Positions 13,566 through 25,390 are shown, counted from the first letter of the stretch. The stretch: 64,000 bases of DNA from Allium sativum (GCA_030737875.1 CM060922.1:753807603-753871602); one strand, 5' to 3'. The notes: generated from the sequence alone by a model not told the origin. Numbers and translations: made by a program.

Positions 13566-13592
13566 CCGATGATGACTGCGCAGTATCATCGG
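13566..13592 (+). other. Leader hairpin of D with palindromic apex
   Basis: Arms CCGATGAT (13566-13573) and ATCATCGG (13585-13592) enclose a bulged g and the 10-nt palindrome ACTGCGCAGT. It lies about 520 bases after the primer-binding site. Homologous positions in Z (20637-20656) and XY (60401-60419) also hold inverted repeats with different bases. Confidence 0.7.
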
Positions 13593-14357
13593 TGTGATTT
13601 TCAAGTTCTAAGTGGTGGATTACTACCAGAGATTTTGATTTGAACTGTTTTGAGAAAACAAGTGTTTAGAAATTCAAAGGTTTTGAATTGGCAGTATGAT
13701 TTCAAATTGATTTGAAATAAACCCAGGAATTTAAGTTCTAGAAATTAAAATTTAACTAATGAAGTTAAACAAAATGAGATGATAAAAATAAATTGAAATT
13801 TAACTTGAACATAGTTAAATAGGATTGAATTGGATTAGAGAATAATCTGTTATGGAATTGGGTTGATGAGTCAATAATTTGGAATTTTATATTGGGGTTC
13901 GAATGAAATTCGATTTGGATTTGAGGATATGAACTGATTGGAATTCGATTGAGATAACACTGGTATATGCTGAGTTGATAGCATATGGAAGTGATAGAGT
14001 TGATATGCCCGACAAAAAGGTACCAGTTTATATTATATATGGATATGAGATTTATGAGCCGAATTGGCAAGCCGCTTGGCTGTTTGATTTTCTTTTGGGT
14101 TGGAGATGGCCCAGAGAGGCGAGTTGGAGTTTGAGATATTGACCAGTACAAAGGGGGTGCTGGCAAAAATTTTCGAAAAGTTAAGGTGTTAGAAAATTTT
14201 CAGAATTTTTGAAAATTTAGTTAGTCGGAATAAATTAATATTTTAGTCGATATTAATTGGTTCAGTTGAAACCGGAGACAAGAGGTAAACAGATAAATTT
14301 TAACCCAGAAGATAGGGCCATCCCCTAGCTTAGCAATTTCGAGGACGAAATTTTATT

Positions 14358-14370
14358 AAGGGGGGAAGAT
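14358..14370 (+). other. Element D polypurine tract
   Basis: The purine-rich aaggggggaagat directly precedes the 3' LTR (TGTAGTAACC). The upstream text ttcgaggacgaaatt matches the corresponding position in the Gypsy elements E and ABC. It is the plus-strand primer for reverse transcription. Confidence 0.88.
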
Positions 14371-15531
14371 TGTAGTAACCCGCATTTTTAGCTGTTGAAT
14401 AATTTATTTAGTTAATTATTAAATATCGATTTATCGATATCGAGAACGTGAATTAAATAATATTTAATATTTAATTAATAATTATAATATAATAAAATAT
14501 ATTATAATGTCGAAATAGTCGGAAATAGTGAAATTCACAATATCGTGTGAATTGAATAGCATACGAGATTTGGTGGAGTTTCGATTCGAAATATAATAAC
14601 GAATATATTCAATCGACGACAGTTTGAACGTATAATTATATTTTAATTAAAATCGAGCGCGTAACGACGCGGCAGTTCGCTATTTGGCGATTCGAACTTC
14701 AACTGAATGTACAGGATTCGTTTTAAGCCGGATTTCTGTGAAACAAGAAACGTGTGGAGCTGGTGGAGTATATTTTTCTAATGGAAGAGAAAAATAGGGA
14801 TTTTGTCGGGTAGATTTTGAGATATGTCCAAATCAAATTTTAGAATAGTCGCTATAGAATCGTTTATCGACCGTAACAGTTTATATGATATAGCTAGAGA
14901 TCGGGTTTGAATTTAGACAAGGTTCTTTTGGGAAATAGTGATAATTTAATTTTTAGAATTTTATGGTAATTTTTAATTAATTTAATAAGCAACTTTTTAT
15001 TTGGAGTATTTGGCACCCTGTATCGACATTTCGGGGTTTCGCAATATGAGTCCATCTACCGGTATTATTACATTTTTGGGACCAGAGCACGTCACTTATT
15101 TAAATGGTATCTTTGTTTCTGTCCATAGCAGTCCCTACGTGAACAGTATATTTCATAGTACGGTACACTATGTTTTTAACTAGAAACAAACTAAACTGAC
15201 TGATTAACTAGTCAAACGAACTCGAAATTCGACGAAACAAGTTTCATACGAAACCTTAGGAAGAGGTCTAGTGAAACGTCAAGGCCTCATATTTTTAGGA
15301 TTTTTTCTGGAATTGTTAGGAATTATTGCTCGGTGTTTTTCATCGATATTTTCTAAAGGATTTTTACAAACGGTGTTGAAATTCGACGAAACCTGTCCCA
15401 TTGGATCCGGAATATTTTTCTATGCTAGGATTGACTTGGTTTGTCAAAAATAAATATCGTATGAGTTGGTTTTAAGGGGTATTTCCTTGTAAAGTTTTAA
15501 TATTATTAAAATAATCCATGTACCCATTCCT

Positions 15532-15539
15532 TATAAATA
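15532..15539 (+). promoter_or_regulatory. TATA box of the D 3' LTR
   Basis: The tataaata of the 5' LTR (8179) is conserved here in identical flanks. In this copy it could drive read-out transcription into the rest of Z. Confidence 0.6.
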
Positions 15540-16677
15540 CCTCCACCATCCAAACGTTTTAAAACCTAATCTATTCTTTCTGAGGTCAACGCATTTGTAG
15601 CCGCCGCGTTTCTTATTCCAAAACAAAAATGTTCAAGGAGGAAACAAACGAGCAGTAAGCTCGGATCTGGGTTCAAAAGAGGATCCGCTTGAGTGAGGGG
15701 TGAAAGTGGGTTCAAAGAAAGAGTAGGCTGTGATGGGATAAATGTGGGGTAGGAGGTTGCGGAAGTCTGTGTGTTTGCATGAAGGGAGGGGGACGTGTTG
15801 TTGGAAGTCTGGATGTGAAGAGAAATGGTGAAGGACGTCGGGAGGGTTCGCGTGTAGTAGTATGGTGCTCGAACTTCAGGGAATGGCTGCGTCTCTTCCT
15901 TTACGGTTCGTATACTGGGAGGCAGAATGCAATGAGCAGTGTATTAGAAGGTAATTAGGAGTCTAACAGTTAATTAGTTATTAAGTAATGTATAGGTTAA
16001 TGATTTGTTATTTGTATTTAAAACTAAAAGAAACTCAAGTAAATCCTTTTGTTTGACACAGCGTACAAGCAGAAGACGCAAAACGCATGACCTGTGCAAG
16101 AGTATTAGCTGCGGTTATGGTATTTGTGAGGAGTACGGGTACTGTAAATGATGGGGAAGATGAGGAGCAAAATAACCGTAGTTAAGGGGACAAATTTGAT
16201 AATTAACTTTGAATTGGTAAAGTCCATCTTTGGGTTGAAAACATGAAGAGATGAGATAACCTTGTTTTTCTGAGGTTGAGAAAGTAAATACTGGAGAGGA
16301 GGTCACAAATTTTTGGGAGAAGGAGACTATTCACGTTGGGTTTGGGTATTGGGCCGGGAAGGAATTAGCGGGATCCGATGGGATCGTATGGACGGACGCT
16401 ACCCAATGGGACTAACTGGAAGTCCATCGGAGCTCGTTACAATTTATGGCGTAATAAATTGTCCGTCGCAGTCAAATAAACGCAAACCGTTATTTAACGG
16501 CTAACGCGCAAAAGTGAGTAAAAACTCACTAACTCTCCTCAATTTATATTTTTATATAAATTGTATTTTTATTTCTGTATTTGACTGCTAGTTGTGTACT
16601 GTTAATTTGGACTGTTAAGTTGTATTGTTAAATTGGACTGTAGATTGGACTGTTAAATAATTGATTGAAAACAGTAT

Positions 16678-16717
<40 letters not shown>

Positions 16718-17259
16718 ACATATATATATATATCGTTATTAAACGGTGATTTTGTTATCAGTGTATTTCATTAGAAATGCAAGTGATGTTATATACGTTG
16801 TTTAACATCGGTGGATGCAGGGAAACAGGTTGGAGAAATCCGACTGGATTCCTCAACATTTATTTTACTGTTATTTGTATGTTGTGATATATACTGTGAT
16901 ATATAATCTGTTGTTGATTGTATATGTTTGGATGATATTGATCATTGACAGTTGGTTGTTTAAAAACAATAGAAAACACTGAAAATGTAAAAAAGGGGAT
17001 TTTCAATATTTATATTGAAAATGAATCTATTTATAAAATCGAAGGATTTTATAAAAGGATATTTATTTAGAAATAAATAAATAAAATAAAGGAATGTTTA
17101 TTTAGATTAAATAAATAGAATAAAGGATATTTAATTAGGGATTAAATAATTAGAGTTATAAAGGAAAATCTATTTAGGAAAATAAATAGATTATACAAAA
17201 GGAAATCTATTTAGGAAATAAATAGAAGTTAAAATAAATAGAAATAAAAGTGAAGTTAG

Positions 17260-18300
17260 TTAGTCGAATATAAATATTCGAATCAAGTTAGTTAAGTGGT
17301 CAAACCAAGCTAGTCGAACCAAACTAGTCAAGCTAGTCGAAACCAACCGAGTCGAAATGGTCGAGTCGAACCAAATGGTCGAGTCGAACCAATCGAGTCA
17401 AGATGGTCGAGTCAAACAAACCCAGTCGAGCTGGTCGAGTCGAACCAATCGAGTCAAGCTGGTCAAGTTAGTCGAACCTGGTCAGTCGAGTCGAGTAAAT
17501 CAAACTTAGTTAATCGAAAGGAGTTTATCGATTTAGTTAATCGATAGGAGTTAATTGATTTAGTCAATCGAGATGAGTTAATCGGTTTTAATGAATCGAG
17601 AGGAGTTAGTCGAATATGGTATTCGAACCAAATGGTCAAACCAAGTAGTCAAGCCCAGTGGTCAAACCAAATGGGTCAGGTTAGCCAAACATGGTCAGGC
17701 AAACCAAATGGGTCAGGTTAGCCAAACCTGGTCAGTCAAACCAAATGGGTCAGGTTAGTCAAACCTGGTCGGTCGAACCAAGTTAGTCGAGTTAGCCGAT
17801 TAGGGTTAGTCAAATAGAATTAATCGATTAGGGTAAAACCATAGAACTAATCGATTAGAGTTAAACCAATAGAGTTAGTCGAGCCTAGTTAATCGAATCG
17901 AATTGGTCGAACCAAGTAAGTCGAGTTAGTCGAGTCGAGTTAAGTTCGTCGAGTTAAAGTTATCGATGTTAGTTTCATCGAAAGAAGTTATCGATGTTAG
18001 TTTCATCGAAAGGAGTTATCGATGTTAGTTTCATCGAAAGAAGTTATTGATGTTAGTTTCATCGAAATGAGTTATCAATGTTAGTTTCATCGGAGGGAGT
18101 TATCGATTATAGTTTAATCGAAGTGAGATTTTCAAATATGAGATATTTGAAAAGGGAAGAGTTATCGAATATTAGTTATTCGAAGAGAGATTATCGAATA
18201 TCGTTTATTCGAGAAGGAGTAATCGAATATAGGTTATTCGAAGAAGAAGTAATCAAATAGAGATTTCTCGAAGAGAGTTAATCGGCAAATTCGATTATAT
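17260..18300 (+). repeat. Short hairpin-forming repeat field in the D 3' LTR
   Basis: This is the partner of 9900-10945. The 28-bp block has five units of the TCGATG-ttagttt-CATCGA type where the 5' LTR has four, followed by the same units with altered arms (TCGATT/AATCGA, TCAAAT/ATTTGA, TCGAAT/ATTCGA). Confidence 0.85.
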
Positions 18301-20367
18301 CGAATTCGGGAAAGTACTTATACTTTCCAGTGTCTAAATAGAGATTTATTTATTTATAAATAAATAAGTGTTAGGTTAATTATTCACTAATTAGAATAGA
18401 AGTTATAATTAAAATTAGATAATTCGAAAGTAGGGATTATAACGTTATCGTTATAACCAATGTTTTAAATATAGAAGTGGACTAGTAAAATTGAATCCGA
18501 GAAAGGCGTAAAGAAGTTATTAAAGATTAAAAGATAAACTTTGACCATTTCGAAGTTATAACGTTGTTCAGTTAAGGTCTGAGAGGTAATTATACCCCAA
18601 CTTGAGTGACTTCCTTCTTAACTAAGAAATGGTAAGGTTTGATCGTAAAGAAGTTTTGGAAATGTTTTCCAAACAAGAATCAGAAATGTTTTCTGATAAA
18701 AGAAAATAAGAATTTAGAATATAGGGAAACAGGAGATAAGTAAATAAATGAACTAAAGAGATTTATGTTAAATGATGTTTGTTCGATATAATTTCCATTT
18801 AGAAATAATATCGTTGGTTTTGTTTTCTATGATAGTTAACACACCGACTATCGAAGTTTTGACCATTTTAACGTTGTTAATATGGAGAGACCGGTTGGAT
18901 TATTATCCATAGAACCACTCTGTATTGGCATAAGCATCGCGAATCATATATGCCAAAGATAATTGAAGACGGAGTAAAATGCAAGGGCTATCCTGTTTAC
19001 AGAATAGTGCCTTCGGTTTGTCCAGTCCTAGGACAACTTGTATGGACGAAGGTCTGACAGAGTATATCCAATGGATCGCGTAAGTTGATCTGTTCAAACG
19101 TATTCACGTTTGGTGGCGGAGGAATTCGTTTCTCTTAGCTGTATACCCGTGTTATTTTTGGATAAGTCAATTTGTGATTTGGCGGGTATGACGATGTGAC
19201 GTTCTAAGTGAATGAGGATGACTTGTATGAATGAATGTCTAACAGAGTATTTCCAGAAGGGTCACGTACATTGATTTCTTCAACCGTACCAAGAGTGGAA
19301 GCGGAGAAGGAAACTTCTTTTAGCTGACACGTAATGTATTGTTGTAGACGTAAATTAGTGATTTTCGATGGATCTGACATTGTGGCATTCGAAGTGAATC
19401 TATTGTGATGATAAAGCGTAGCTTCTAGTCTCACATCCGGTAAATGACAGAAATCGGGCAGGCAGCATGGCTAAGTCGATCGCACCGAAGTAGGGTGTAT
19501 AATCACCTATCTAGTGAATATTCATTTGTTTCTTAAATCTATCAATGATGTCCCATATATATACGGGAACGGTTGCTGATCCCAACCGTTGGTGATGTAC
19601 ATTCGATACACTCAAGCGAAATGAGTGGTCGGTCATGTGTGGCTGAGTTGCAAGATGTTCTTGTTGAACTCCAGTGTATCGTTCCTAGAGTACACTGATC
19701 GGAAGGTGGTTCCATACCTTGTCATAGTTGGAAATCCAATCATCCAATACGTGCTTGCGATTTTGATTGTATACTATATATGTAGTAACGTGAGATGCAA
19801 GCGTTTCTGCTAGATTGATATTTATTTGTACTTAGACATTATTATAATATCAGAATGATATTGCTTTGAAAAGTTATTTGGATTCTCATAAGGGAAAAAC
19901 CCGTTCCGTATTCACGGCGTGGTCTTATGAGATATCATATACCTGTTAAATGATTTGAGTTTACTTTGTTGTTTTCCCTAAACTCTTGGGTGCCTAAATT
20001 TGTACGGGCAGTCAAGTAGTCGGGATTTTACAGATACACTTGGAGAGCTTGGAGCAGGAGGCTTCAGGATTCTATAGCTATTATTATTTCCGCTGTTGTT
20101 GTAAGTGTTGTACTCTGATAAGTGTTATTGTATACATATACCGATGTTATTTCAAAGATATGTTATGTTATATTTTATTCGTTCCGCTGTGAGATTCGTG
20201 TTTACTCTGATGATGATCTTCTTCTTCTTCTATTCTATAAGTTCTACCTTATCTATCCTCACCCTCTGACTTCTTTCTATTAGTTTTTCTTGAATTTCCA
20301 GTGCGATTTGGGTTGGACTTGTGTTATTTAGTCAGCTCAAATTCCCCCGGATTTTCGGGACACTACA

Positions 20368-20372
20368 ATAAC
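20368..20372. repeat. Right target-site duplication of element D (ataac)
   Basis: An exact copy of 7013-7017 directly follows the 3' LTR terminal CA. Confidence 0.9.
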
Positions 20373-20636
20373 TCACTAGAATGGGTTAGTAACACCCTAG
20401 AATGAGTTAGAACAGTATTATATAAATATAGAAAGAACGAAGTTGCGTATGCATTGAAAAGAATTTAGATTTGAATATTATATCTTATTATAAGAATTTG
20501 AATATTTTATTTGATATTGATTTTGGACTATCGAGCATAAGAAGATTTTGAATATATGTCTAATCTACGAGTATTCGAAGTCTCGAATATACTGGGTAAA
20601 TATAGAATCGCACTCTAGTCGCTTGGGGAGGATTTG

Positions 20637-20656
20637 GATGATGTGGCCACATCATC
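20637..20656 (+). other. Leader palindrome of Z
   Basis: The 20-base perfect palindrome GATGATGTGGCCACATCATC has a GGCC centre. It lies about 370 bases after the Z primer site once D is removed, at the position homologous to the D and XY leader hairpins. Confidence 0.75.
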
Positions 20657-21201
20657 AATGGTTATGTTCGAGTTTCAAAAATGGGATGTCTATATGATTC
20701 CAATTGACTGGTGTGTAACCAAGAACTTAGTAAAGTTTATTGTTTGTAATTTAGCTTTGAAAATATATTTTTAAGTATATAAAAGATATATGTTTTGACG
20801 GCATATAAATTTGGAAAGTTAATTAACCAATTGACTATTGCTTTTGATGCATGCTAATTAGTAACAAATAAAAAAATTGGAATGATAAAACTAATATGAG
20901 ATTGAAAGGTAAATTAAGCCATATCAAATTTAAAGTAAAACTGAATTAGTTGAATTGGATGTGTATATATGTTGGACAGGTTGTTGTATGAATGTTAAGA
21001 AGAGGAATAAAAATGCAGGCCCGTCAAAAAGGTACATATTTATTGTATTAATTGGGTGTGATGATTAAATGAGTATAATATTAATATACATCGTTTGATA
21101 GGGAACAACAAACGTGGACCACATTACATAGCGTAACAATATGAGCATTTAAGTGTTTGATGCTTATATGATGATGATTATATAGCATAGCATAATATAA
21201 C

Positions 21202-21234
21202 CATATAAGCATGTAAGTTTTTGTTGCTTATATG
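21202..21234 (+). other. Stem-loop in the Z internal region
   Basis: Arms CATATAAGC and GCTTATATG, a perfect 9 bp, flank a 15-nt loop. A weaker version of the same arrangement lies about 60 bases upstream, suggesting a local duplication. The function is unknown. Confidence 0.55.
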
Positions 21235-21577
21235 ATGATGGACTAGGTGGGCGAGTTGTGATTGATGAGGACTCACACTAAATTTCAATTTTATAAGTTA
21301 TTATAACCTTGTTTAATTATATTTATAATTTTCTATGAATGCAATATTTATTTTGTAATTGATGAGGGCCTAGAGGGGCGAGTGGTGGTTTTACCGATCA
21401 CCCAGTACAAAGGAGGTTATGGCGAAATTTCTCGGAAATTTAAGGCGTTAGCCAAATCTCGAGAAATTGGAAAGTTCTTTGAAACTGAAAAGTTAAAGAA
21501 CTTGAGTTAGAATGAAGGTTGAGTTAGTTAAGTAAACAATCTTTAGCTTCGTTCCTTTTTGGGGACAAAAAGTTTCT

Positions 21578-21589
21578 AGTGGGGGAGAT
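21578..21589 (+). other. Element Z polypurine tract
   Basis: agtgggggagat directly precedes the LTR start TGTAATAACTC. The same tract (aagtgggggagat) precedes the XY 3' LTR on the other strand. Confidence 0.85.
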
Positions 21590-23273
21590 TGTAATAACTC
21601 GGAATTTTGGAACCGATTTAAAATTATTTTTAACATAATTTTATGTGAATTTATGGTCAAATTTCAAAAATTGATTATTTAAAGATGATTTAATCAATTT
21701 ACAAAGAAACATTATTGAGATGACCTCAAATTTTGACGACACTTTTTTATTGAATCCATAGCATCGAATAATGGTAGAATTCCAAATTTCATAATTTTTG
21801 GAGCTAAAGTGTGTGCGTGCGAGAAGAAAATGCATGCCAAAATTGCACGTTGAAATTAAACAGAAACGTGTTCGAAGAATATAATGGAAGGTCAAATGAA
21901 CTTAGAGTTCAATGAAACCTGTTCCATTAGATCCGAAATTACGTTTATTATCAGAATCCAAAATTTCGTGACAAACGGATTTAGTATGTGGTCGTGCAAT
22001 CAAAAGAAGTGGAGGCGAACTAGCACACTTTTATATACGTTGAATTAAAAAGCTTCTAATAAAACGAAAATTAAACGGAGACCATCCAACGGGCCAAGGT
22101 GTTTTAGTTTCTCTTTACTAGATGAAAATGAAAGTGAAAGTTTGATTTTGACATCCCATTTTGGATGGAAGCAAAGATATACAAATATAGGTGAACTTTC
22201 GTAACTGAACAAAATGACTTTAAATTAATTTTCATTTGATTTTGTTACATCAAAGTTTATGATTTGAAATGAATAGTAACCTTTTTAAAGTGAAGTTTGG
22301 TTAGGCTATTTAGCCAACGTTTTAAAAGAAATTTCTTATGAATTTTTTTGTTTATTTTTATTACGAACAACAGGAGATTTTGAGCTTAAAATAACAAATT
22401 TGGAAAAAAATATTTTATTTATTTAAATAATATTATAATGATTCAATATTGAGATATTTGATTTTGAAAGGTAAAAGATGAAATAGAAGTTCAAATATCA
22501 GTTGTGAATAATTTACAATATTTATAAATTATTTTGGAAATGTTTTCGATTTTATTTTAATTATAAATTGAATCTAGGCTTGAATAGAACGCGTCGCGCA
22601 ACGACATTTTGTGAACGTTAACCCGTAACTTCGAATTGACGTAATGGGAGATCCGACCGTCGGATTCTCCTGAAACTGAAACCATTGGGTTCGCATCGAA
22701 AAGAGCTTTCAAATGATAATAAGAGATTTAAATCCAATGGTAAGATTTTAATTTAAGTCCAAATCAATTTTGAAAAAGGTCGCTATAGACGGCAGTTCGG
22801 TGGCCAAAATTGGAAAACGGCTATAAGGGCCTTAATAAAATTATTAAAATGGTAAATAAATTATATAAAATCATAATAAAGGATTTGGAAAGATTTTCAA
22901 TGAAATATTCCGGGTTTGAAAAAATAAAATATACTTTTATCTGAATGAACTAGTTAACCACTAGAATAAATAACCAAAAAGAATTCCTAAGAGTACACTC
23001 TAGTAGCACCCTTGAGATCTAACTGGAAATAATTCCATTAGGCGAGGGTGGGAAGAACCGAAAGGAACATCGGGTATTCGACTAAGATTAGACGATGTTT
23101 TCTAAAGATTAGTAATTCAATGGTTTTAGCTAACTATTAGATTGTGAATGGTTGTATATAACCAGAAGTTTTTCGACATATGAATAGAAAGGATTTGAAT
23201 GGAAATTATCTTCGGATATCTCGAGATTGGATTCCGTACTTACGTCGATTATTAAGGAATGCGGATTAAGGAT
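21590..23273 (+). repeat. Element Z 3' LTR, truncated
   Basis: It matches 2035 to about 4270 of the 5' LTR with many substitutions and indels; a gap near 22120 removes the C-rich block of the 5' copy. Similarity ends near 23255, just before the TGTAAGG edge of element S. The remaining LTR of about 2.6 kb is not seen in the window and should lie beyond the far end of S. Confidence 0.75.
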
Positions 23274-23891
23274 TGTAAGGCAAAACTAACACTAGAGCGG
23301 GGTGAATAGTGTTTTAAATAGATTATGGAAAATTAAACAATCTTAAATTAGTATATGAATCACACAATGATTATAACACCAGAAATGATCACAAACACAA
23401 AAATAATCACAGACACAGATATAAGTAAGTATAAAATGCAGAAAAGGAAAGAACACACCGGATTTTATAATGGTTTGGATTACTCCTACATCCAGTCCCA
23501 CGCAACGCTGGATTGCGCAGAGTTTTATTGATACTAGTATCAATCTTACAACACCCTTGATTTCATGGCTACAAGGTTAACACCGATTCCACCGCCCTTG
23601 AATTCACAGCTACAAGGTTCACACCACTCCCTTTCCTTGATTTCAGGGCTACAAGGAACACACCTTTTCCAAAACAATTCCCAAATGATTACAGTATCCC
23701 TAGAAATCTTGAATAGCACTTCTAAACAGATAGTAGTTGATAGAGATTGAGAAGAGAAAGAGAATGATATAATTTTTGTTGAAATTGGCAGATTTTAAGT
23801 GTAGAAGCCAAGAATTTAAAGAATAATAATGGTGGTTAGAGATAGGATGAAGATGGAGAGGAAGAAGTGATAAAAATTTCGAATTTAACCC

Positions 23892-23901
23892 CTATTTATA
23901 G
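23892..23901 (-). promoter_or_regulatory. TATA box of the S LTR
   Basis: On the minus strand the sequence is ctataaatag, followed by a CT-rich leader. It lies about 80 bp downstream of the LTR dyad and is the probable core promoter for the element's RNA. Confidence 0.65.
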
Positions 23902-23981
23902 TGTTTGAAAGGTTGCAAAATTTTTGGACCGTTTCAAAATATGAAAAGACACTTGCTTTGAAAATTGAAAATATGACTGTT

Positions 23982-24017
23982 ATATGTCGACATGTCCAAA
24001 GTTGTATGTCAACATAT
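23982..24017 (-). promoter_or_regulatory. 36-bp dyad, copy 1 (LTR)
   Basis: On the + strand, arm ATATGTCGACAT, a 12-bp spacer and arm ATGTCAACATAT. The arms are inverted repeats with one mismatch. Two more copies with the same 12-12-12 geometry occur in S. Confidence 0.7.
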
Positions 24018-24571
24018 GTAGTATATTTTTATTTTTAAAATCATTTTTCAAGCGTTTAAATTAATATATATATATATATATTCTGGAAATTCTTGAATCA
24101 AAACTAATGTTTCAAAATGGATTTACTAAAGTGTAAAACATATAAAAATATAATATAAACATATTTATAAGATTATATAATATAAAACTATAAAACATAA
24201 ATATACATATATTTGAAATCGTAAGTAAAATCTTAATAATTTGAAATCATTTTAGAAAGGGTTTGAAATAAAATTGAAATCAATTTGAAAAGGAATTTGA
24301 AAATAGAATTTGAAAGTGCTAACCCGGAGTTTTACATATAAACTGGACTCAATTACTTGATATTCTAGAGCTCTTGAAATCTTGATTATCTTAATATTCA
24401 TGAGTCTTGAATTCCTTGATATCTTGATTCTCTAATGCTATATAGTCTTCAATATTTATATCCAGCATATACACATATAATCTTGACAAGGATGTTAGTA
24501 TATTTATTCTATAATCAATAATGTTAATAACTGAAACACAGTTGTTGTCATCAAAATTCCATTCTCCAACA

Positions 24572-24585
24572 ATCTCCCCTTTTTG
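24572..24585 (-). other. Element S polypurine tract
   Basis: On the minus strand aaaaaggggagat lies immediately before the LTR start TGTTGG and is preceded by attgtcatcatc. This is the layout seen before the 3' LTR of Sirevirus-type Copia elements. Confidence 0.75.
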
Positions 24586-25065
24586 ATGATGACAATATTG
24601 GTTTATAAAATGTTCATACCTGATATTACTTTTTGATCTTATTCCTTGAATACTCCCCCTTTCACCATGAATCTCTTCCAACTCCTCATTAAACAATGCT
24701 TATTTCTTATTTTATATTTTCTCCCCCTTTGTCATTATCAAAAACTAACTTAAACTATACTATATTATACCTATAATATCCTATATTGAAGTAGACTAAA
24801 CTAAATTATATTCCTCCTAAATATATGTATTACTAAAAAATATCTAAATAACTCCTGCTTACTCTATTACAATACTAAAGACACAAAAGTATATCCAAAC
24901 AATCCAATAAGATATGTTCAAACAATTTATTCAAATACTTACAATCCATCAATTCAAGTATTTCAAACAAATCAATATATACAAGTTTTTCAAATTCAAA
25001 CAAATTCAGCAAATTCAAATAATTTCAAACAAAGCATACCATTCAATTCAAACAAATTTAAACGT
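24586..25065. other. AT-rich non-coding stretch of element S
   Basis: No gene was recognised. A second 'tcccccttttgtcattatcaaaa' text at 24722-24745 echoes the PPT-proximal sequence. From 24910 to 25050 the word caaa-ttcaaa recurs irregularly, giving a degenerate simple repeat. Confidence 0.5.
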
Positions 25066-25390
25066 CTATTGGAACTTCCACCCTCCATCTCCTCTAAAGA
25101 TTGAATCCTTCTTGATGACAACCCCATCTTCTTTGGTGAGTGGTGATTTTGCAAGGTTGTTGTCTTCGTCTTTGAAAAGAGAAGGGATTAACCAACGAGT
25201 GGCATCAAAATGTTTCTCTTGATATTCAACCATCTTTATTTGACTCAGTTCGAGATGACGCTGATTACGAAGTACTATAGATTGGATATTCTTTAATGAA
25301 TTGAGTGTTTCTTCAAGATTCTCACTCAAGTTGTGAATAGGATTGGCATTTATTTGATTACATGGATAAGGGATGATTAGAGAAGAAGGA
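25066..25390 (-). pseudogene. Short ORF of element S, unknown product
   Basis: An open minus-strand frame of about 105 codons ends at 25066. The likely ATG at 25363 is out of frame with it (ATG then TAA), so a small indel has probably broken the start. The product is charged and polar, with glutamine- and leucine-rich spacing (SLKNIQ...LRNQRHLELSQ) suggesting a coiled coil. It is preceded, in its own direction, by a TATA box at 25426-25435 and the second dyad. It could be the tail of a Gag-like or accessory protein; the family is unidentified. Confidence 0.4.

Larger units (their letters stand above)
13040..14370 (+). other. Element D internal region, non-coding
   Basis: These 1331 bp lie between the LTRs. 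The open frames seen, including a 133-codon frame on the minus strand at 13765-14166, show no retroelement motif and have skewed AT-rich composition. The region aligns loosely with the internal regions of Z and XY, sharing the leader hairpin, 'gacaaaaaggtacc' near 14010 and the 'gccga(a)ttggcaagccgcttggctg' block near 14060. It probably carries only packaging and replication signals. Confidence 0.8.
7018..20367 (+). mobile_element. Element D: complete non-autonomous retrotransposon with giant LTRs
   Basis: D is a 13.35-kb element made of two near-identical LTRs of 6022 and 5997 bp around an internal region of only 1331 bp. It has an intact 5-bp duplication, a perfect tRNA-Met primer-binding site and a polypurine tract. 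No Gag, protease, RT or integrase was seen in any frame. This fits a large retrotransposon derivative that is moved by another element's proteins. The PPT-proximal text (ttcgaggacgaaatt...aaggggggaag) resembles that of E and ABC, so the helper is probably a Ty3/Gypsy chromovirus (inference). By eye, about nine substitutions separate the LTRs over the first 700 bp or so, suggesting a fairly recent insertion. Confidence 0.9.
14371..20367 (+). repeat. Element D 3' LTR (6.0 kb)
   Basis: It is colinear with 7018-13039. Visible differences are scattered substitutions, a longer TA run, loss of one 25-bp unit and of 12 bp near 17370, one extra 28-bp hairpin unit near 17950-18020, and a loss of about 33 bp near 19966. 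The last removed one copy of a gagttta direct repeat and the catgactgacccgg block. It ends GGGACACTACA, followed by the target duplication ataac. Confidence 0.92.
20373..21589 (+). other. Element Z internal region, resumed, non-coding
   Basis: It continues the Z leader interrupted at 7017 ('agtattagtaacatct' before; 'gggttagtaacaccct' after). It is homologous to the XY internal region in reverse complement, for example the blocks tattcgaagt...atatactgg, actctagtcgc and ccaattgactggtgtg. No Gag or Pol was found in any frame. It holds the leader palindrome at 20637, a 9-bp stem at 21202-21234 and a PPT at its end. Confidence 0.75.
2035..23273 (+). mobile_element. Element Z: non-autonomous long-LTR retrotransposon, interrupted
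   Basis: Z consists of a 5' LTR (2035-6912), a short internal region (6913-7017 plus 20373-21589) and a 3' LTR (21590 to about 23273). Element D (7018-20367) interrupts the internal region. The 3' LTR is cut short where element S begins. The internal region totals about 1.3 kb and has no recognisable Gag or Pol. The two LTRs start alike (TGTAAcAAC / TGTAAtAAC) but differ at many positions, so Z is older than D. The right boundary between 23256 and 23273 is uncertain, because similarity to the 5' LTR fades there. Confidence 0.75.
23274..24571 (-). repeat. Element S 3' LTR (1.3 kb)
   Basis: On the minus strand it begins TGTTGGAGAATGG at 24571, right after the polypurine tract, and ends TTACA at 23274. 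It contains the first 36-bp dyad (23982-24017) and a TATA box (23892-23901). The block 'ctagagcggggtgaatagtg' near 23296 lies close to the 3' end. The 5' LTR is not in the window, so the ends rest on TG/CA and the PPT only. Confidence 0.65.

Noticed and set aside
13765..14166. 133-codon minus-strand frame in the D internal region.
   Set aside because: It is antisense to the element, has AT-rich composition rich in I, N, S and Y, no conserved counterpart in Z or XY, and no known motif.
24391..24696. 101-codon minus-strand frame spanning the S PPT and LTR start.
   Set aside because: It crosses the PPT/LTR boundary, where coding is not expected, and its sequence matches the standard LTR start text rather than a protein.
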